A stretch of DNA of 64,000 bases from assembly GCA_016721005.1 (NCBI GenBank), contig JADKJM010000019.1:736727-800726 (forward strand). Reading direction: 5' to 3'. The stretch comes from Flavobacteriales bacterium. GTDB taxonomy: Bacteria > Bacteroidota > Bacteroidia > Flavobacteriales_F > PHOS-HE28. Under the pieces are notes generated by a model. That model ran no database searches, was not told where the DNA came from, and saw nothing but the letters and a program-made list of their open reading frames with translations. Shown here piece after piece: positions 50,346 through 59,751 of the stretch. Position 1 is the first letter of the stretch, and each line of letters starts with the position of its first letter. A program made the translations under genes and the position numbers.

Positions 50346-53300
50346 ATGCGGAGCTTCCCCCTTTTCCTCGCGTTGCTTTTCTGCGCGATCTCCTTCGGCC
50401 AGAGCATCGCGCCTCCTGTGCATGTGGTGAACACCGCCCCGGTGATCACCGCGTTCACCAATGCGACCCTGCATATTGATGCGCGCACCACGCTCCAGAA
50501 GGCGACGTTGGTGGTGAAGGATGATCTGGTGATGGCTGCCGGGGTCGGCGTATCGATCCCTGCGGGCGCCGTGGTCCGTGATCTACAAGGACTGCACATC
50601 TGGCCAGCGCTGATCGAACCGTACAGCGATCTCGGGCTTCCGGTCAGCACCTCCGAGGAACGCAAAGCGGAGAACCGTGCCGCGCGGCATTGGAACGGCG
50701 CCTTGCGCAGCGATGCACACGCGCATGAGTTGTTCAAGAACGATGTGGAGCGGGCAGGGAAATTCCGTGAGCAAGGCTTCGCGCTGGTGATCGCACACCG
50801 GATGGACGGCATCGCGCGCGGGACATCCGCAGCGATCGTGCTGAATGATGAGTCCCCGGTGAAAGCGGTGGTGGAACCGGATCTCGCAGCTCACTTCAGT
50901 TTCCGGAAAGGGAGCAGCACGGATGGTTATCCTGGATCGCTCACCGGGGCCATCGCGTTGGTCCGACAGGCCTTCCTTGATGCGCAGTGGTATGCTTCGC
51001 TTCACTCCACCACGGAAACGGACGCGGTATTGCACGCCTTGGGTTGCCAGTTGACCGGCCGGCTGGTGTGCGAAGCCTCCGATCGGAATGATGTGCTGCG
51101 ATGGTCGGCGGTATTGCGCGAGTTCCAGCTTCCGGCCATCATCAAGGGGGCGGGGGATGAGTATGCACGCCTGGAGGCGATCAAGGCCACCGGACTTCCG
51201 CTCATCGTTCCCTTCGACCTGCCTGAAGCATACGATGTGGATGATCCCTACGATGCGCAGGAGGTCAGCTTCGCACGGTTGAAGCATTGGGAGCTCGCAC
51301 CCTTCAATGCGGCGATGTTGGACAGCGCCGCGATCCCCTTCGCACTTACCACACAAGGGCGTAAGGACCTGTCATCCGTGTGGAAGGATCTACGAAGGCT
51401 GGTGGAATGCGGCTTGGACAGTGCGCGTGCCATCGAACTTTTCACCACGGATCCAGCGCGCCTCTTCGGCTTGGATGATCGCTACGGCGCACTTCGCCCG
51501 GGCATGGCGGCGAACCTGTTGATCACCAGCCAGCATCTGTTGAATGCGAAGAACATCATCCATGAGACCTGGGCGAATGGCAAGCGCTTCGTGCTGGCGG
51601 ATCCGGAGGCGCCGAAGCTGCAAGGGGCCTACGAACTCAATTTCGTGGATGCGATCTGGACCATGGACATCGGCGGAGAGCGTGATAAGCCGGAGGTCAC
51701 GGTCCGTCGTTCCACAGAGAACGACAGTTTGAAATTGAAGGTCCGCTTCGATCGCCAAGGAAGCGTGGTGAGTTTCAGTTTCGCGCCGAAGGACAAGCCG
51801 GAGGAGATCGTTCGGTTGAACGGGACCATCCACGCCGGTGGTGGGATCTGGGATGGACAAGGACAGAAGCCCGGCGGTGCATGGTTCGTGTGGAGCGCGA
51901 TCCGCCGATCGGACAAGGGCGGCGGCAAGCAGCTAGCGGACACCACCAAGGTGAAGCCGCGACCTGCGAAACCGTCGATCAATTATCCGCTTGTCGGCTA
52001 TGGTTGGGTCAGCGCACCGAAGCAGGAGACCGTGCTGTTCCGGAACGCTACGGTGTGGACCAACACAGCCAAAGGGATCCTGCGCAATACGGACGTCCTC
52101 GTACATGAGGGGAAGGTGATGGCCGTGGGCGAGCGGTTGGATGTGAATGTGCTTTTCCCCGGCAAGAAGAAACCGGCCGTGACGGAAGTGGATGCCACGG
52201 GCAAGCACCTCACGTGCGGCATCGTGGACGAGCATTCGCACATCGCACTTTCACGCGGCGTGAATGAAGGATCCCACAATGTGACCAGTGAAGTGCGCAT
52301 GGGCGATGTGGTGAATCCCGACGATGTGAACCTGTACCGCGATCTCGCTGGTGGCGTCACCACCGCGCAGTTGCTTCACGGAAGCGCGAACCCGGTCGGT
52401 GGCCAGAGCGCGCTGATCAAACTGCGCTGGGGTCATGTGGCGGACAGCCTCCTGATCCGCAACGCCCCGAAGCGGATCAAGTTCGCCTTGGGCGAGAACG
52501 TGAAGCAAAGCAACTGGGGACCGGGTTCGCGCTTCCCCGCCACACGCATGGGTGTGGAGCAGGTGTACTACGATGCCTTCCTCCGTGCGAAGCAATACGA
52601 CCTCGACCGCACGAGCTGGTCGCTCTTGAAACCGAAGGAGCGCGAATTGCGCGATGCGCCGCGGAGGGACCTGCGCCTCGAAGCACTCGCCGAGATCCTG
52701 CGCGGGGAGCGCGACATCAGTTGCCACAGTTATGTGCAGAGCGAGATCGGCATGCTCATGCACGTGGCCGACAGCATGGGCTTCAAAGTGAACACCTTCA
52801 CGCACGTCCTTGAGGGATACAAGATCGCCGATAGGATGAAGAAGCACGGCGCGAGTGCAAGCACCTTCAGTGATTGGTGGGCCTACAAGTTCGAGGTGAA
52901 TGACGCGATCCCGTACAACGCAGCGCTGATGCAAGCGCGTGGGCTGAACGTCGGGATCAACAGCGACGATGCCGAGATGAGCCGACGCTTGAACCAGGAG
53001 GCCGCGAAGACGGTGAAGTACGGCGGCGTGAGCGCCGAGGAAGCGTGGAAGATGGTCACGCTGAACCCGGCGCGTATGCTGAAGCTCGATCACCGCATCG
53101 GATCGGTGGAACCGGGCAAGGATGCCGATCTGGTGTTGTGGAGCGCCGATCCGTTGAGCATCGATGCAAAGGCGCTGAAGACCTATGTGGATGGTGTGTG
53201 TTACTACGACGCGCAACGCGATCAAGCACAGCGCGCATGGATCGCATCGGAGCGCGATCGCATCGTGCGGGCCATGATGCAGGCGAAGACCGATGGCGCA

Positions 53301-53387
53301 CCGACGCGCAAGGCTCGACGCGACCAACCACACTTGTGGCACTGCGATGATCTCGGGGATGAAGAAGAACTGGACCATGCGCACTGA
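50346..53387 (+). CDS. Two-domain amidohydrolase-superfamily protein, secreted
   Basis: 1013 residues with signal peptide (FPLFLALLFCAISFGQS). The N-terminal half (about 25-420) resembles an amidohydrolase barrel but lacks the HxH metal motif, reading HIWPALIEPYSDLGLP where it is expected. The C-terminal half (about 560-960) has an intact metal site: VDEHSHIALSRGV (HxH near residue 630), GINSDDAEMSR and the closing KDADLVLWSADPLS, typical of imidazolonepropionase-like enzymes. So one domain is probably catalytic and one a pseudo-enzyme. It overlaps the 53377 gene, whose product resembles its N-terminal half. Substrate unknown; a periplasmic peptide or cyclic amide is a guess. Confidence 0.88.
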   Translation: MRSFPLFLALLFCAISFGQSIAPPVHVVNTAPVITAFTNATLHIDARTTLQKATLVVKDDLVMAAGVGVSIPAGAVVRDLQGLHIWPALIEPYSDLGLPVSTSEERKAENRAARHWNGALRSDAHAHELFKNDVERAGKFREQGFALVIAHRMDGIARGTSAAIVLNDESPVKAVVEPDLAAHFSFRKGSSTDGYPGSLTGAIALVRQAFLDAQWYASLHSTTETDAVLHALGCQLTGRLVCEASDRNDVLRWSAVLREFQLPAIIKGAGDEYARLEAIKATGLPLIVPFDLPEAYDVDDPYDAQEVSFARLKHWELAPFNAAMLDSAAIPFALTTQGRKDLSSVWKDLRRLVECGLDSARAIELFTTDPARLFGLDDRYGALRPGMAANLLITSQHLLNAKNIIHETWANGKRFVLADPEAPKLQGAYELNFVDAIWTMDIGGERDKPEVTVRRSTENDSLKLKVRFDRQGSVVSFSFAPKDKPEEIVRLNGTIHAGGGIWDGQGQKPGGAWFVWSAIRRSDKGGGKQLADTTKVKPRPAKPSINYPLVGYGWVSAPKQETVLFRNATVWTNTAKGILRNTDVLVHEGKVMAVGERLDVNVLFPGKKKPAVTEVDATGKHLTCGIVDEHSHIALSRGVNEGSHNVTSEVRMGDVVNPDDVNLYRDLAGGVTTAQLLHGSANPVGGQSALIKLRWGHVADSLLIRNAPKRIKFALGENVKQSNWGPGSRFPATRMGVEQVYYDAFLRAKQYDLDRTSWSLLKPKERELRDAPRRDLRLEALAEILRGERDISCHSYVQSEIGMLMHVADSMGFKVNTFTHVLEGYKIADRMKKHGASASTFSDWWAYKFEVNDAIPYNAALMQARGLNVGINSDDAEMSRRLNQEAAKTVKYGGVSAEEAWKMVTLNPARMLKLDHRIGSVEPGKDADLVLWSADPLSIDAKALKTYVDGVCYYDAQRDQAQRAWIASERDRIVRAMMQAKTDGAPTRKARRDQPHLWHCDDLGDEEELDHAH

Positions 53388-54690
53388 CCGTATCCTCTCC
53401 TTCGCATGGGCGATCGCGATCAGCGGTGTACTCCTCGCGCAGCGTCCTTCGCCAGCACCGGCCCAAACGAAGAGCGTGCTCGTTACCGGAGGAACCGTGC
53501 ATGTGGGCGATGGCAAGGTGATCGATGACGGTGCGGTGGGCTTCCGCAACGGTCGCATCGACTATGTCGGTTACAACTACGGTGTCACTGTCGTGTACGA
53601 CACGGTGATCGACGTGAAGGGACGGCATGTGTACCCGGGCATCATCGCGCCGGATAGCCCGCTGGGACTTCTGGAGGTTGAACAGATCCGCGCCACATCG
53701 GACATGCAGGACCTCGGTGGCATGGAGCCCGAGTTACGCGCGATCCCGGCATACAAGGCGGATTCACGCGTGATCCCCACGGTGCGTTCCAACGGTGTAC
53801 TGATGGCGCAGATCGCTCCGCAAGGACTTACGATAGCAGGCACGAGCAGCATCGTGCAACTCGATGCATGGGATGGTGATGCGGCAGTGATCCGTTCCGG
53901 TGATGGCGTATTCATGACCTGGCCCGCAGCATACCAGCGAAGCGGATGGTGGGCTGAACCCGGTGAAACGGACAACGAGAAGAAGGACGAACGTGCGAAG
54001 AAGATCGAGGAGATCCGCACCTTCATCCGCAAGGCCAAGGCCTATGCACAAGCGCCACCGCCGGTGGTGAAGGATCCGCGGATGGAGTCGATGCGCCCAC
54101 TCTTCACGGGAAGTGCTTCGCTCTTCGTGCGCGCGAATGCAGCACGCGAGATCATTGAAGCGGTGCAGTTGGCCAAGGCCGAAGGCATCAAGCGCACGGT
54201 GATCGTGGGCGGTTACGATGCGTGGCGTGTGGCGGATCTCCTGCGCGAGAACAAGGTGGATGTGATCCTGCGCCGGACACACAGCCTTCCGCTGCGTCCG
54301 GATGATGATGTGGATCTACCGTACCGGCTTCCCGCTTTGTTGAAGGAGCGCGGCGTCCGGTTCTGTCTGGACTACGCTGGCGATCACGAGCACGCCGGTG
54401 TGCGCAACCTTCCGTTCGTGGCGGGCACAGCGCGGGCGTATGGATTGGATAGCGAGGACGCACTACGTGCGATCACCCTCGATGCGGCCGCCGTGCTCGG
54501 CATCGATGATCGCTGCGGAAGCCTGACCATCGGGAAGGACGCCACGCTGTTCGTTTCCGCTGGTGATGCATTGGACATGCGTGGCAACGATGTCCAACTC
54601 GCCTTCATCCAAGGGCGTCGGATCGTACTGGACGATCACCAGAAGGAGTTGTACAGGCAGTACAAGCGCCGGGCGAAGCAAGGTCAGTAA
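53377..54690 (+). CDS. Amidohydrolase-like protein lacking HxH, secreted
   Basis: 437 residues from the ATG at 53377, which opens a signal peptide (MRTDRILSFAWAIAISGVLL) and overlaps the previous stop. The composite domain start is VLVTGGTVHVGDGKVIDDGA and the end is TIGKDATLFVSAGDALD, both typical of amidohydrolases. At the metal-binding strand it reads GRHVYPGIIAPDSPLGLLEV instead of PGxIDxHxH, so it probably cannot bind the usual metal pair. The same replacement (PALIEPYSDLGLP) is present in the N-terminal half of the upstream protein. Together they may form a complex with one active and two degenerate barrels. Confidence 0.87.
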   Translation: MRTDRILSFAWAIAISGVLLAQRPSPAPAQTKSVLVTGGTVHVGDGKVIDDGAVGFRNGRIDYVGYNYGVTVVYDTVIDVKGRHVYPGIIAPDSPLGLLEVEQIRATSDMQDLGGMEPELRAIPAYKADSRVIPTVRSNGVLMAQIAPQGLTIAGTSSIVQLDAWDGDAAVIRSGDGVFMTWPAAYQRSGWWAEPGETDNEKKDERAKKIEEIRTFIRKAKAYAQAPPPVVKDPRMESMRPLFTGSASLFVRANAAREIIEAVQLAKAEGIKRTVIVGGYDAWRVADLLRENKVDVILRRTHSLPLRPDDDVDLPYRLPALLKERGVRFCLDYAGDHEHAGVRNLPFVAGTARAYGLDSEDALRAITLDAAAVLGIDDRCGSLTIGKDATLFVSAGDALDMRGNDVQLAFIQGRRIVLDDHQKELYRQYKRRAKQGQ

Positions 54691-55652
54691 CCCAAGCGGG
54701 TTCGCACGCGCTTCAGCACATCGGTTGCGATCACCCTCGCCTTCGCTTGTCCTTCCTTCAGGTGCGCATACAGTTCACTGCGATCAGCCATCAACCGATC
54801 GAAGGCGACACGCTCGTTCCGGAATCCATCCAGCAATGCGGCCAGCAATTCCTTCTTCGCGTGGCCATATCCATAACCACCCGTGCGGAAGTTCGCGGCC
54901 ATCGTGGATGCCGCTTCGGCAGGGGCCACCAGTTTGAAGAGCCGGTACACGGTGTTCTGCTCCGGGTCCTTGGGCTCCTCCATGGGTACACTGTCCGTGA
55001 CAATGCCCATCACCTGCTTCTTCAATTCCTTCTCCGGCGCGAAGGGATCGATCAGGTTGTTGCGGCTCTTGCTCATCTTCTCGCCATCGGTGCCGGGCAC
55101 GATCATCACCATCGGGTCGATGCGCGCATCCGGTAGCACGAAGGTTTCGCCCATCAGCCGGTTGAAGCGTTCGGCGACATCGCGCGTGAATTCCACGTGC
55201 TGTTTCTGGTCCTTGCCCACGGGTACGAACGCCGCATCGTAGAGCAGGATGTCCGCCGCCATCAGCATCGGGTAGGTGAAGAGCCCCGCGTTCACATCAT
55301 CCAAGCGGTCGGCCTTGTCCTTGAAGCTGTGCGCAAGGGACAGGCGTGAGTACGGGAAGAAGCAGCTGAGGTACCACGCGAGTTCCGCGGTCTCCGGCAC
55401 ATCGCTCTGGCGATAGAAGGCCGTACGCTCGGTATTCAGCCCGCATGCCAACCACACCGCAGCAACGCGGTCCGTGTTCTCGCGCATCACTTCGGCGTCC
55501 TTCACCTGGGTGAGCGCGTGCAGGTCCGCGATGAAGAGGAAGGACTCGTTGCTGGCGTCGTTGGCCAGAGCGATCGCTGGGCGTATCGCGCCCAACACGT
55601 TGCCGAGGTGGGTGGTGCCCGTGCTCTGTATGCCGGTGAGGATGCGTGCCAT
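54684..55652 (-). CDS. trpS: Tryptophanyl-tRNA synthetase
   Basis: 322 residues, usual bacterial length. Class I synthetase motifs: GIQSTGTTHLGNVLGAI (HIGH equivalent TTHLGN) and GEKMSKSRNNLIDPFAPEK (KMSKS). The ATG at 55652 is chosen because the fold starts at once (ARILTGIQSTG). The end overlaps the convergent amidohydrolase-like gene by 7 bases. The start region holds divergent promoters to the plsC-like gene. Confidence 0.97.
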   Translation of the reverse strand: MARILTGIQSTGTTHLGNVLGAIRPAIALANDASNESFLFIADLHALTQVKDAEVMRENTDRVAAVWLACGLNTERTAFYRQSDVPETAELAWYLSCFFPYSRLSLAHSFKDKADRLDDVNAGLFTYPMLMAADILLYDAAFVPVGKDQKQHVEFTRDVAERFNRLMGETFVLPDARIDPMVMIVPGTDGEKMSKSRNNLIDPFAPEKELKKQVMGIVTDSVPMEEPKDPEQNTVYRLFKLVAPAEAASTMAANFRTGGYGYGHAKKELLAALLDGFRNERVAFDRLMADRSELYAHLKEGQAKARVIATDVLKRVRTRLGY

Positions 55653-55663
55653 GGGAAGCGCGG

Positions 55664-55671
55664 CGAAGATA
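55664..55671 (-). promoter_or_regulatory. Candidate -7 element for trpS
   Basis: On the minus strand TATCTTCG, one base from TAnnTTTG, ends 11 bases before the trpS ATG. Confidence 0.4.
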
Positions 55672-55721
55672 TCCGCGCAGAGCACGCATGGAAGGCGGCG
55701 GATCGGGCTGGAACGGCCGCC

Positions 55722-55729
55722 TACCTTCG
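55722..55729 (+). promoter_or_regulatory. Candidate -7 element for the plsC-like gene
   Basis: TACCTTCG, 14 bases before the ATG at 55744, in the 91-base divergent region shared with trpS. Confidence 0.4.
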
Positions 55730-55743
55730 CCGCCCTTCCGATC

Positions 55744-56547
55744 ATGAGCGAGCCGCAGGAAACCGAACGATCGCGCGTGCTGGATGGCGAACTGCGTCGC
55801 CACCCGGTGACGAAATGGTTGTTCCTGCCGTTCCGCTGGCTCTACAAGGTGTGGTTCGTCCTGGTCTTCTTCGGTTCGTTGGTGATCCTGTACATCCCGT
55901 TCCGGATCCTGTTGAAACGGCCGCAGCGGTATTACAGGGCGTTCCGGCTCAAGCGGGTGTGGGCGAGCTTCCTTCGAAGGGCCTCCGGTGTTTCGTTGCG
56001 GATCGAACGCCACGGGCCGCTTCCCGATCCACCCTATATCATCTGTAGCAATCATAGCAGCTATCTGGACATCATCCAGATGTACAATGTGATCCCACGC
56101 TACTTCCTCTTCATCGGGAAGTACGAGTTGCTGAAGTGGCCGCTGTTCAACATCTTCTTCAAGGGGATGAACATCGCAGTGAACCGGGGGAACACCGTGG
56201 AGGCCGCACAAGCTTTTCGCAGAGCGGCCCAAGCGATCGATCGGGGGACGAGCATCGCCATCTTCCCGGAAGGGACCATTCCTGCGTTCACCCCGAGAAT
56301 GAAGCCGTTCAAGGATGGCGCCTTCAAATTGGCCATCGAGAAACAGGTGCCGGTGGTACCCGTGACGTTCCTGGACCACTGGCGGCTCTTCGGTGAACCA
56401 TTGGAGATCATGTCGCGTGCCCGTCCGGGGGTAGCGCGTGTGGTGATCCATGCACCCATCCCGACCAAGGGGCTGACAGAGGCCGATCAGATAGCTTTGC
56501 GCAAGCAGGTCTACGCGGTGATCGAAGGTCCCTTGCTTGAAGCCTGA
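55744..56547 (+). CDS. plsC: 1-acylglycerol-3-phosphate O-acyltransferase (PlsC-like)
   Basis: 267 residues. One or two N-terminal membrane helices (YKVWFVLVFFGSLVILYIPF), then the acyltransferase motifs SNHSSYLDI (NHxxxxD) and IFPEGTIP (EGT). It acylates lysophosphatidic acid to phosphatidic acid at the inner membrane. gatC follows by 15 bases, so the two share a transcript in spite of unrelated function. Confidence 0.93.
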   Translation: MSEPQETERSRVLDGELRRHPVTKWLFLPFRWLYKVWFVLVFFGSLVILYIPFRILLKRPQRYYRAFRLKRVWASFLRRASGVSLRIERHGPLPDPPYIICSNHSSYLDIIQMYNVIPRYFLFIGKYELLKWPLFNIFFKGMNIAVNRGNTVEAAQAFRRAAQAIDRGTSIAIFPEGTIPAFTPRMKPFKDGAFKLAIEKQVPVVPVTFLDHWRLFGEPLEIMSRARPGVARVVIHAPIPTKGLTEADQIALRKQVYAVIEGPLLEA

Positions 56548-56562
56548 ACACGAGAACGGAAC

Positions 56563-56859
56563 ATGAAGATCGACGACGCAACCCTCGACCGCATTGCGGA
56601 ACTGGCCCGGCTGGATTACAGCGACCCGGCTGCGCGCAAGGCGATCCTCACCGACATGGAACGGGTCCTCGGTTTCGTGGAGAAGCTGAATGAAGTGGAT
56701 ACCACCGGCGTGGAACCCTTGATCTTCATGACCGAGGGCGAGAATAACCTGCGTGAGGATGTGGCCGAGATCACGATCACCAAGCAGGACGCCTTGAAGA
56801 ACGCGCCGGTGAAGGACAGCGACTACTTCAAGGTCCCCCGGGTGGTGGACAAGGGCTGA
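56563..56859 (+). CDS. gatC: Glutamyl-tRNA(Gln) amidotransferase subunit C
   Basis: 98 residues, normal length. The fold signature is DDATLDRIAELARLDYSD at the start, VEPLIFMTEGENNLREDV in the middle and SDYFKVPRVVDKG at the end. It stabilises the GatA-GatB pair, which converts Glu-tRNA(Gln) to Gln-tRNA(Gln). gatA and gatB are not in this window. Confidence 0.96.
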   Translation: MKIDDATLDRIAELARLDYSDPAARKAILTDMERVLGFVEKLNEVDTTGVEPLIFMTEGENNLREDVAEITITKQDALKNAPVKDSDYFKVPRVVDKG

Positions 56860-56970
56860 GGCGGGTTCCAGTTCAGCGGTTCGAAGGGATGGTCCGATCC
56901 GCCATGCATGGATCAGCGGTTTTCGCATCTTGCGCCGCGCCGGTCAGCATGTCCGCCGAATGATCCCACC

Positions 56971-57900
56971 ATGAGGACCCTGATCACCCGGTACCCGGTC
57001 CTTATTCTTTCAGTCCTTGTTCTGGGGATCCAGTTCGGCATCGTCCTGGTCACCGCCCATCTCCTGCCCGAAGGTGTCCGATTGCGCGACGCACCGCTGG
57101 CGCATTCGATCTTCCGGCTGCGCGTCTTCTGGCCACTGGTCCTTGCCGTGGGGATCACCTTTTATTTGGAAGGTCGTTCCGGCGTTTCGCACTTGTTCAG
57201 TGCCTATCGGGTATGGCGCGTCCCGGTCCGGTTCTACGCGTTCGCGTTCTCATGGAAATTCCTCTTCTGTTATTTGGCGTGGGTGATCATGGATCTTGCG
57301 GGCATCCTGGAGTGGCCGGGAGCGCTGGTGGCCAATTTCTTCGATGGCGACCACCATCAATTCATAACCATGCTCTACACCATGCCATTCATTATCGGCA
57401 TTGCGCTGGTGGAGGAGACCACGTGGATGAAGTTCTGTGTGACCCGCTTACAAGCACGCTACACCGCATTCACTGCCTGCGTTCTTACCGGGCTGGCTTG
57501 GGGGCTTTGGTACCTGCCCATGTTGTTGTTGGGGGAAGGCGTCCCGGAGGGCTATCCGTGGTATGCGTTCCTGGTGAGCATGATCGGACTTACCCTCTTG
57601 CTGGGTTGGACCTATAACAGGACCCACAGCGGCATCGTGCTGTTGATCATGCAGGTCGTCAGCAACATCGCCTTTTTCGTCCTGCCTGCCCTTCCGGCTT
57701 GGCACGATATGGATCCGAGCTATGTGATCGGTTTCATCGTGGTGGAGATAGGGGTGGTCATTTATCTGGTCCTGCGCTATGGACCAAGGGATCTTGGCAC
57801 AGAGCCGCGCCCGGTATGGAAGGTCCCACAACCGGTCCTTCGGGATCCATCGTTCAATGTGAGCGGGACGACCGGTCGGTCCACGGACCCTGGGTTCTGA
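56971..57900 (+). CDS. Membrane protein with degenerate CPBP (Rce1-like) domain
   Basis: 309 residues, seven or eight hydrophobic helices. The segment ALVEETTWMKFCVTRLQARY and AWGLWYLPMLLLGEGVPEG resembles CPBP intramembrane proteases, which carry EExxxR and FxxxH. The two Glu residues remain, the Arg is replaced (EETTWMK) and the His position reads Tyr (GLWYLPML), so proteolytic activity is doubtful. A soluble tail of about 35 residues ends the protein. Assigned by pattern only. Confidence 0.6.
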   Translation: MRTLITRYPVLILSVLVLGIQFGIVLVTAHLLPEGVRLRDAPLAHSIFRLRVFWPLVLAVGITFYLEGRSGVSHLFSAYRVWRVPVRFYAFAFSWKFLFCYLAWVIMDLAGILEWPGALVANFFDGDHHQFITMLYTMPFIIGIALVEETTWMKFCVTRLQARYTAFTACVLTGLAWGLWYLPMLLLGEGVPEGYPWYAFLVSMIGLTLLLGWTYNRTHSGIVLLIMQVVSNIAFFVLPALPAWHDMDPSYVIGFIVVEIGVVIYLVLRYGPRDLGTEPRPVWKVPQPVLRDPSFNVSGTTGRSTDPGF

Positions 57901-57974
57901 TAACTTAGAAGGGCTCTGTATCCTTTCAAGGCTGTGGAGGGCACGGTTACCTTGCCGACCATTTCCAGCACCAC

Positions 57975-59161
57975 ATGTACGGCAAGATCAAGCAGCACCT
58001 GGCCCAGGAACTCCAGTCCATTGAAGAGGCCGGACTTTACAAGCGAGAACGCATCATCACCAGCGAACAAGCGGCGGAGATCACTGTGAATGGCCGTTCA
58101 GTCCTGAACTTCTGCGCCAACAACTACCTCGGCCTCAGTTCGCATCCGGATGTGGTAGCAGCGGCGCACGCTACGCTCGACAGCCATGGCTATGGGATGA
58201 GCAGCGTCCGCTTCATCTGCGGTACGCAGGATATCCACAAAGAGCTGGAGGAGAAATTGGCCGCGTTCCACGGAACGGAGGACACGATCCTCTATGCCGC
58301 ATGCTTTGATGCGAACGGTGGCGTGTTCGAGCCTTTGCTGGGTGAAGAGGATGCGATCATCAGTGATTCGCTCAACCACGCCAGCATCATCGATGGGGTG
58401 CGCTTGTGCAAAGCCATGCGCTATCGCTACGCGAACAACGACATGGCCGATCTGGAGGTACAGTTGAACATGGCCCGGGCGGATGGTGCAAGGCACATCA
58501 TCATCGTTACCGACGGCGTCTTCAGCATGGATGGCATCGTGGCCGACCTGAAGGGCGTTTGTGACCTCGCTGACAAGTACGAAGCGATGGTGATGGTGGA
58601 CGAATGCCACGCCGCAGGCTTCATCGGCAAGACAGGACGTGGTAGCGTGGAACATTGTGATGTGGTGGGCCGCGTGGACATCATTACCGGAACCCTTGGC
58701 AAGGCGCTCGGCGGTGCCATGGGCGGTTACACCACTGGTCGCAAGGAGATCATCGATATGCTTCGACAGCGGAGTCGACCATACCTCTTCAGCAATTCGT
58801 TGGCGCCGTCCATTGTGGGTGCTTCCATCAAAGTGATCGAACTGTTGACGGCGAGCACCGAATTACGCGACCGACTGGAGAAGAACGTCGATCGCTTCCG
58901 CACCGGATCGAAGGACTGGGATTCAAGACCCGCGGCGCCGATTCCGCCATCGTACCGGTGATGCTCGGCGATGCCAAACTGAGCCAGACCATGGCGGATG
59001 AACTCCTGAAGGAGGGCATCTATGATCGGGTTCTTCTTCCCGGTGGTTCCCAAGGATACCGCCCGGATCCGTGTGCAACTGAGCGCGTCCCACACGGAAG
59101 CCCATATCGATCATGCGTTGGCCGCCTTCGGCAAGGTGGGCAAGGCCTTGGGAGTGATCTG
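57975..59161 (+). CDS. kbl: Glycine C-acetyltransferase (2-amino-3-ketobutyrate CoA ligase), frameshifted in this sequence
   Basis: About 396 codons if restored. The PLP enzyme makes 2-amino-3-ketobutyrate from glycine and acetyl-CoA or the reverse, in threonine breakdown. SVRFICGTQDIHKELEEKLA, VDECHAAGFIGKTGRGSVEH and the PLP-lysine motif ITGTLGKALGG are intact. The frame is lost near 58905 (CACCGGATCGAAGG where CACCGGGATCGAAGG is expected) and again near 59020 (ATCTATGATC, two bases short of TATGTGATC); the expected ending GADSAIVPVMLGDAKLSQ, TARIRVQLSASHTEAHID and KALGVI continues in shifted frames. I favour sequence errors over a pseudogene because neighbouring essential genes show the same problem. 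Confidence 0.88.
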
Positions 59162-59219
59162 AGCAGAAGGTCCGGCCCCACCGATCCCTTGCGGGAAAGA
59201 AAAAGAGGATGAACGTGCC

Positions 59220-59252
59220 TTTGTTCATTTCCACGGAAAGCCGCTATATTCG
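59220..59252 (+). promoter_or_regulatory. Promoter of the rplM ribosomal operon
   Basis: TTTG at 59220-59223, a 21-base spacer, then TATATTCG at 59245-59252 (one base from TAnnTTTG): the best-matching Bacteroidota promoter in the window. It is about 42 bases before the rplM start. Confidence 0.65.
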
Positions 59253-59294
59253 CAGCCCGTTTTCAGGGACCTATCCACTCATACACGCACGACC

Positions 59295-59750
59295 GTGGCA
59301 TCCACTACCCACACCACCAGCATGGCCAACGCGGCCACCGTTCAGCCCGAATGGTTGCTGGTAGACGCTGAGAATGAAGTACTTGGACGCCTTGCTAGCA
59401 AGGTGGCCATGCTCGTTCGCGGAAAGCACAAGCCCACCTTCACACCGCATGTGAACTGTGGCGATCACGTCATCATCATCAATGCCGACAAGGTCCGCCT
59501 GACCGGCAACAAGATGAAGGACAAGGAGTACCAGCGGTACAGCCTCTATCCGGGTGGACAGACCCGCGAGCCCGCCCACAAGCTGATGGCGCGCAAGCCG
59601 GAAGCCATGGTGGAGATCGCGGTTCGTGGCATGCTCCCCAAGAACACCTTGGGCCGTCGCCTCTTCAACAACCTGCATGTGGTGGCCGGTGCCACGCACG
59701 AGCATGAAGCACAGAAGCCGCGTTCATTCGACCTGAATACGATCAAGTAA
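59295..59750 (+). CDS. rplM: 50S ribosomal protein L13
   Basis: 151 residues from a GTG at 59295, which gives the usual family length. WLLVDAENEVLGRLASKVAM, VNCGDHVIIINADKVRLTGN, YSLYPGGQTREPAHKLMARK and AVRGMLPKNTLGRRLFNNLH are family signatures. The N-terminal ASTTHTTSMANAATVQPEW aligns in length with the Bacteroidota form. Part of the large subunit. rpsI starts one base after its stop, the usual L13-S9 pair. Confidence 0.97.
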   Translation: MASTTHTTSMANAATVQPEWLLVDAENEVLGRLASKVAMLVRGKHKPTFTPHVNCGDHVIIINADKVRLTGNKMKDKEYQRYSLYPGGQTREPAHKLMARKPEAMVEIAVRGMLPKNTLGRRLFNNLHVVAGATHEHEAQKPRSFDLNTIK

Positions 59751-59751
59751 G

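Noticed and set aside
57975..59161. kbl as a genuine pseudogene
   Set aside because: Its two lesions are small indels of the same sort as in the adjacent essential rpsI, rpsB and tsf, and they sum to three bases; sequence error is the simpler explanation.
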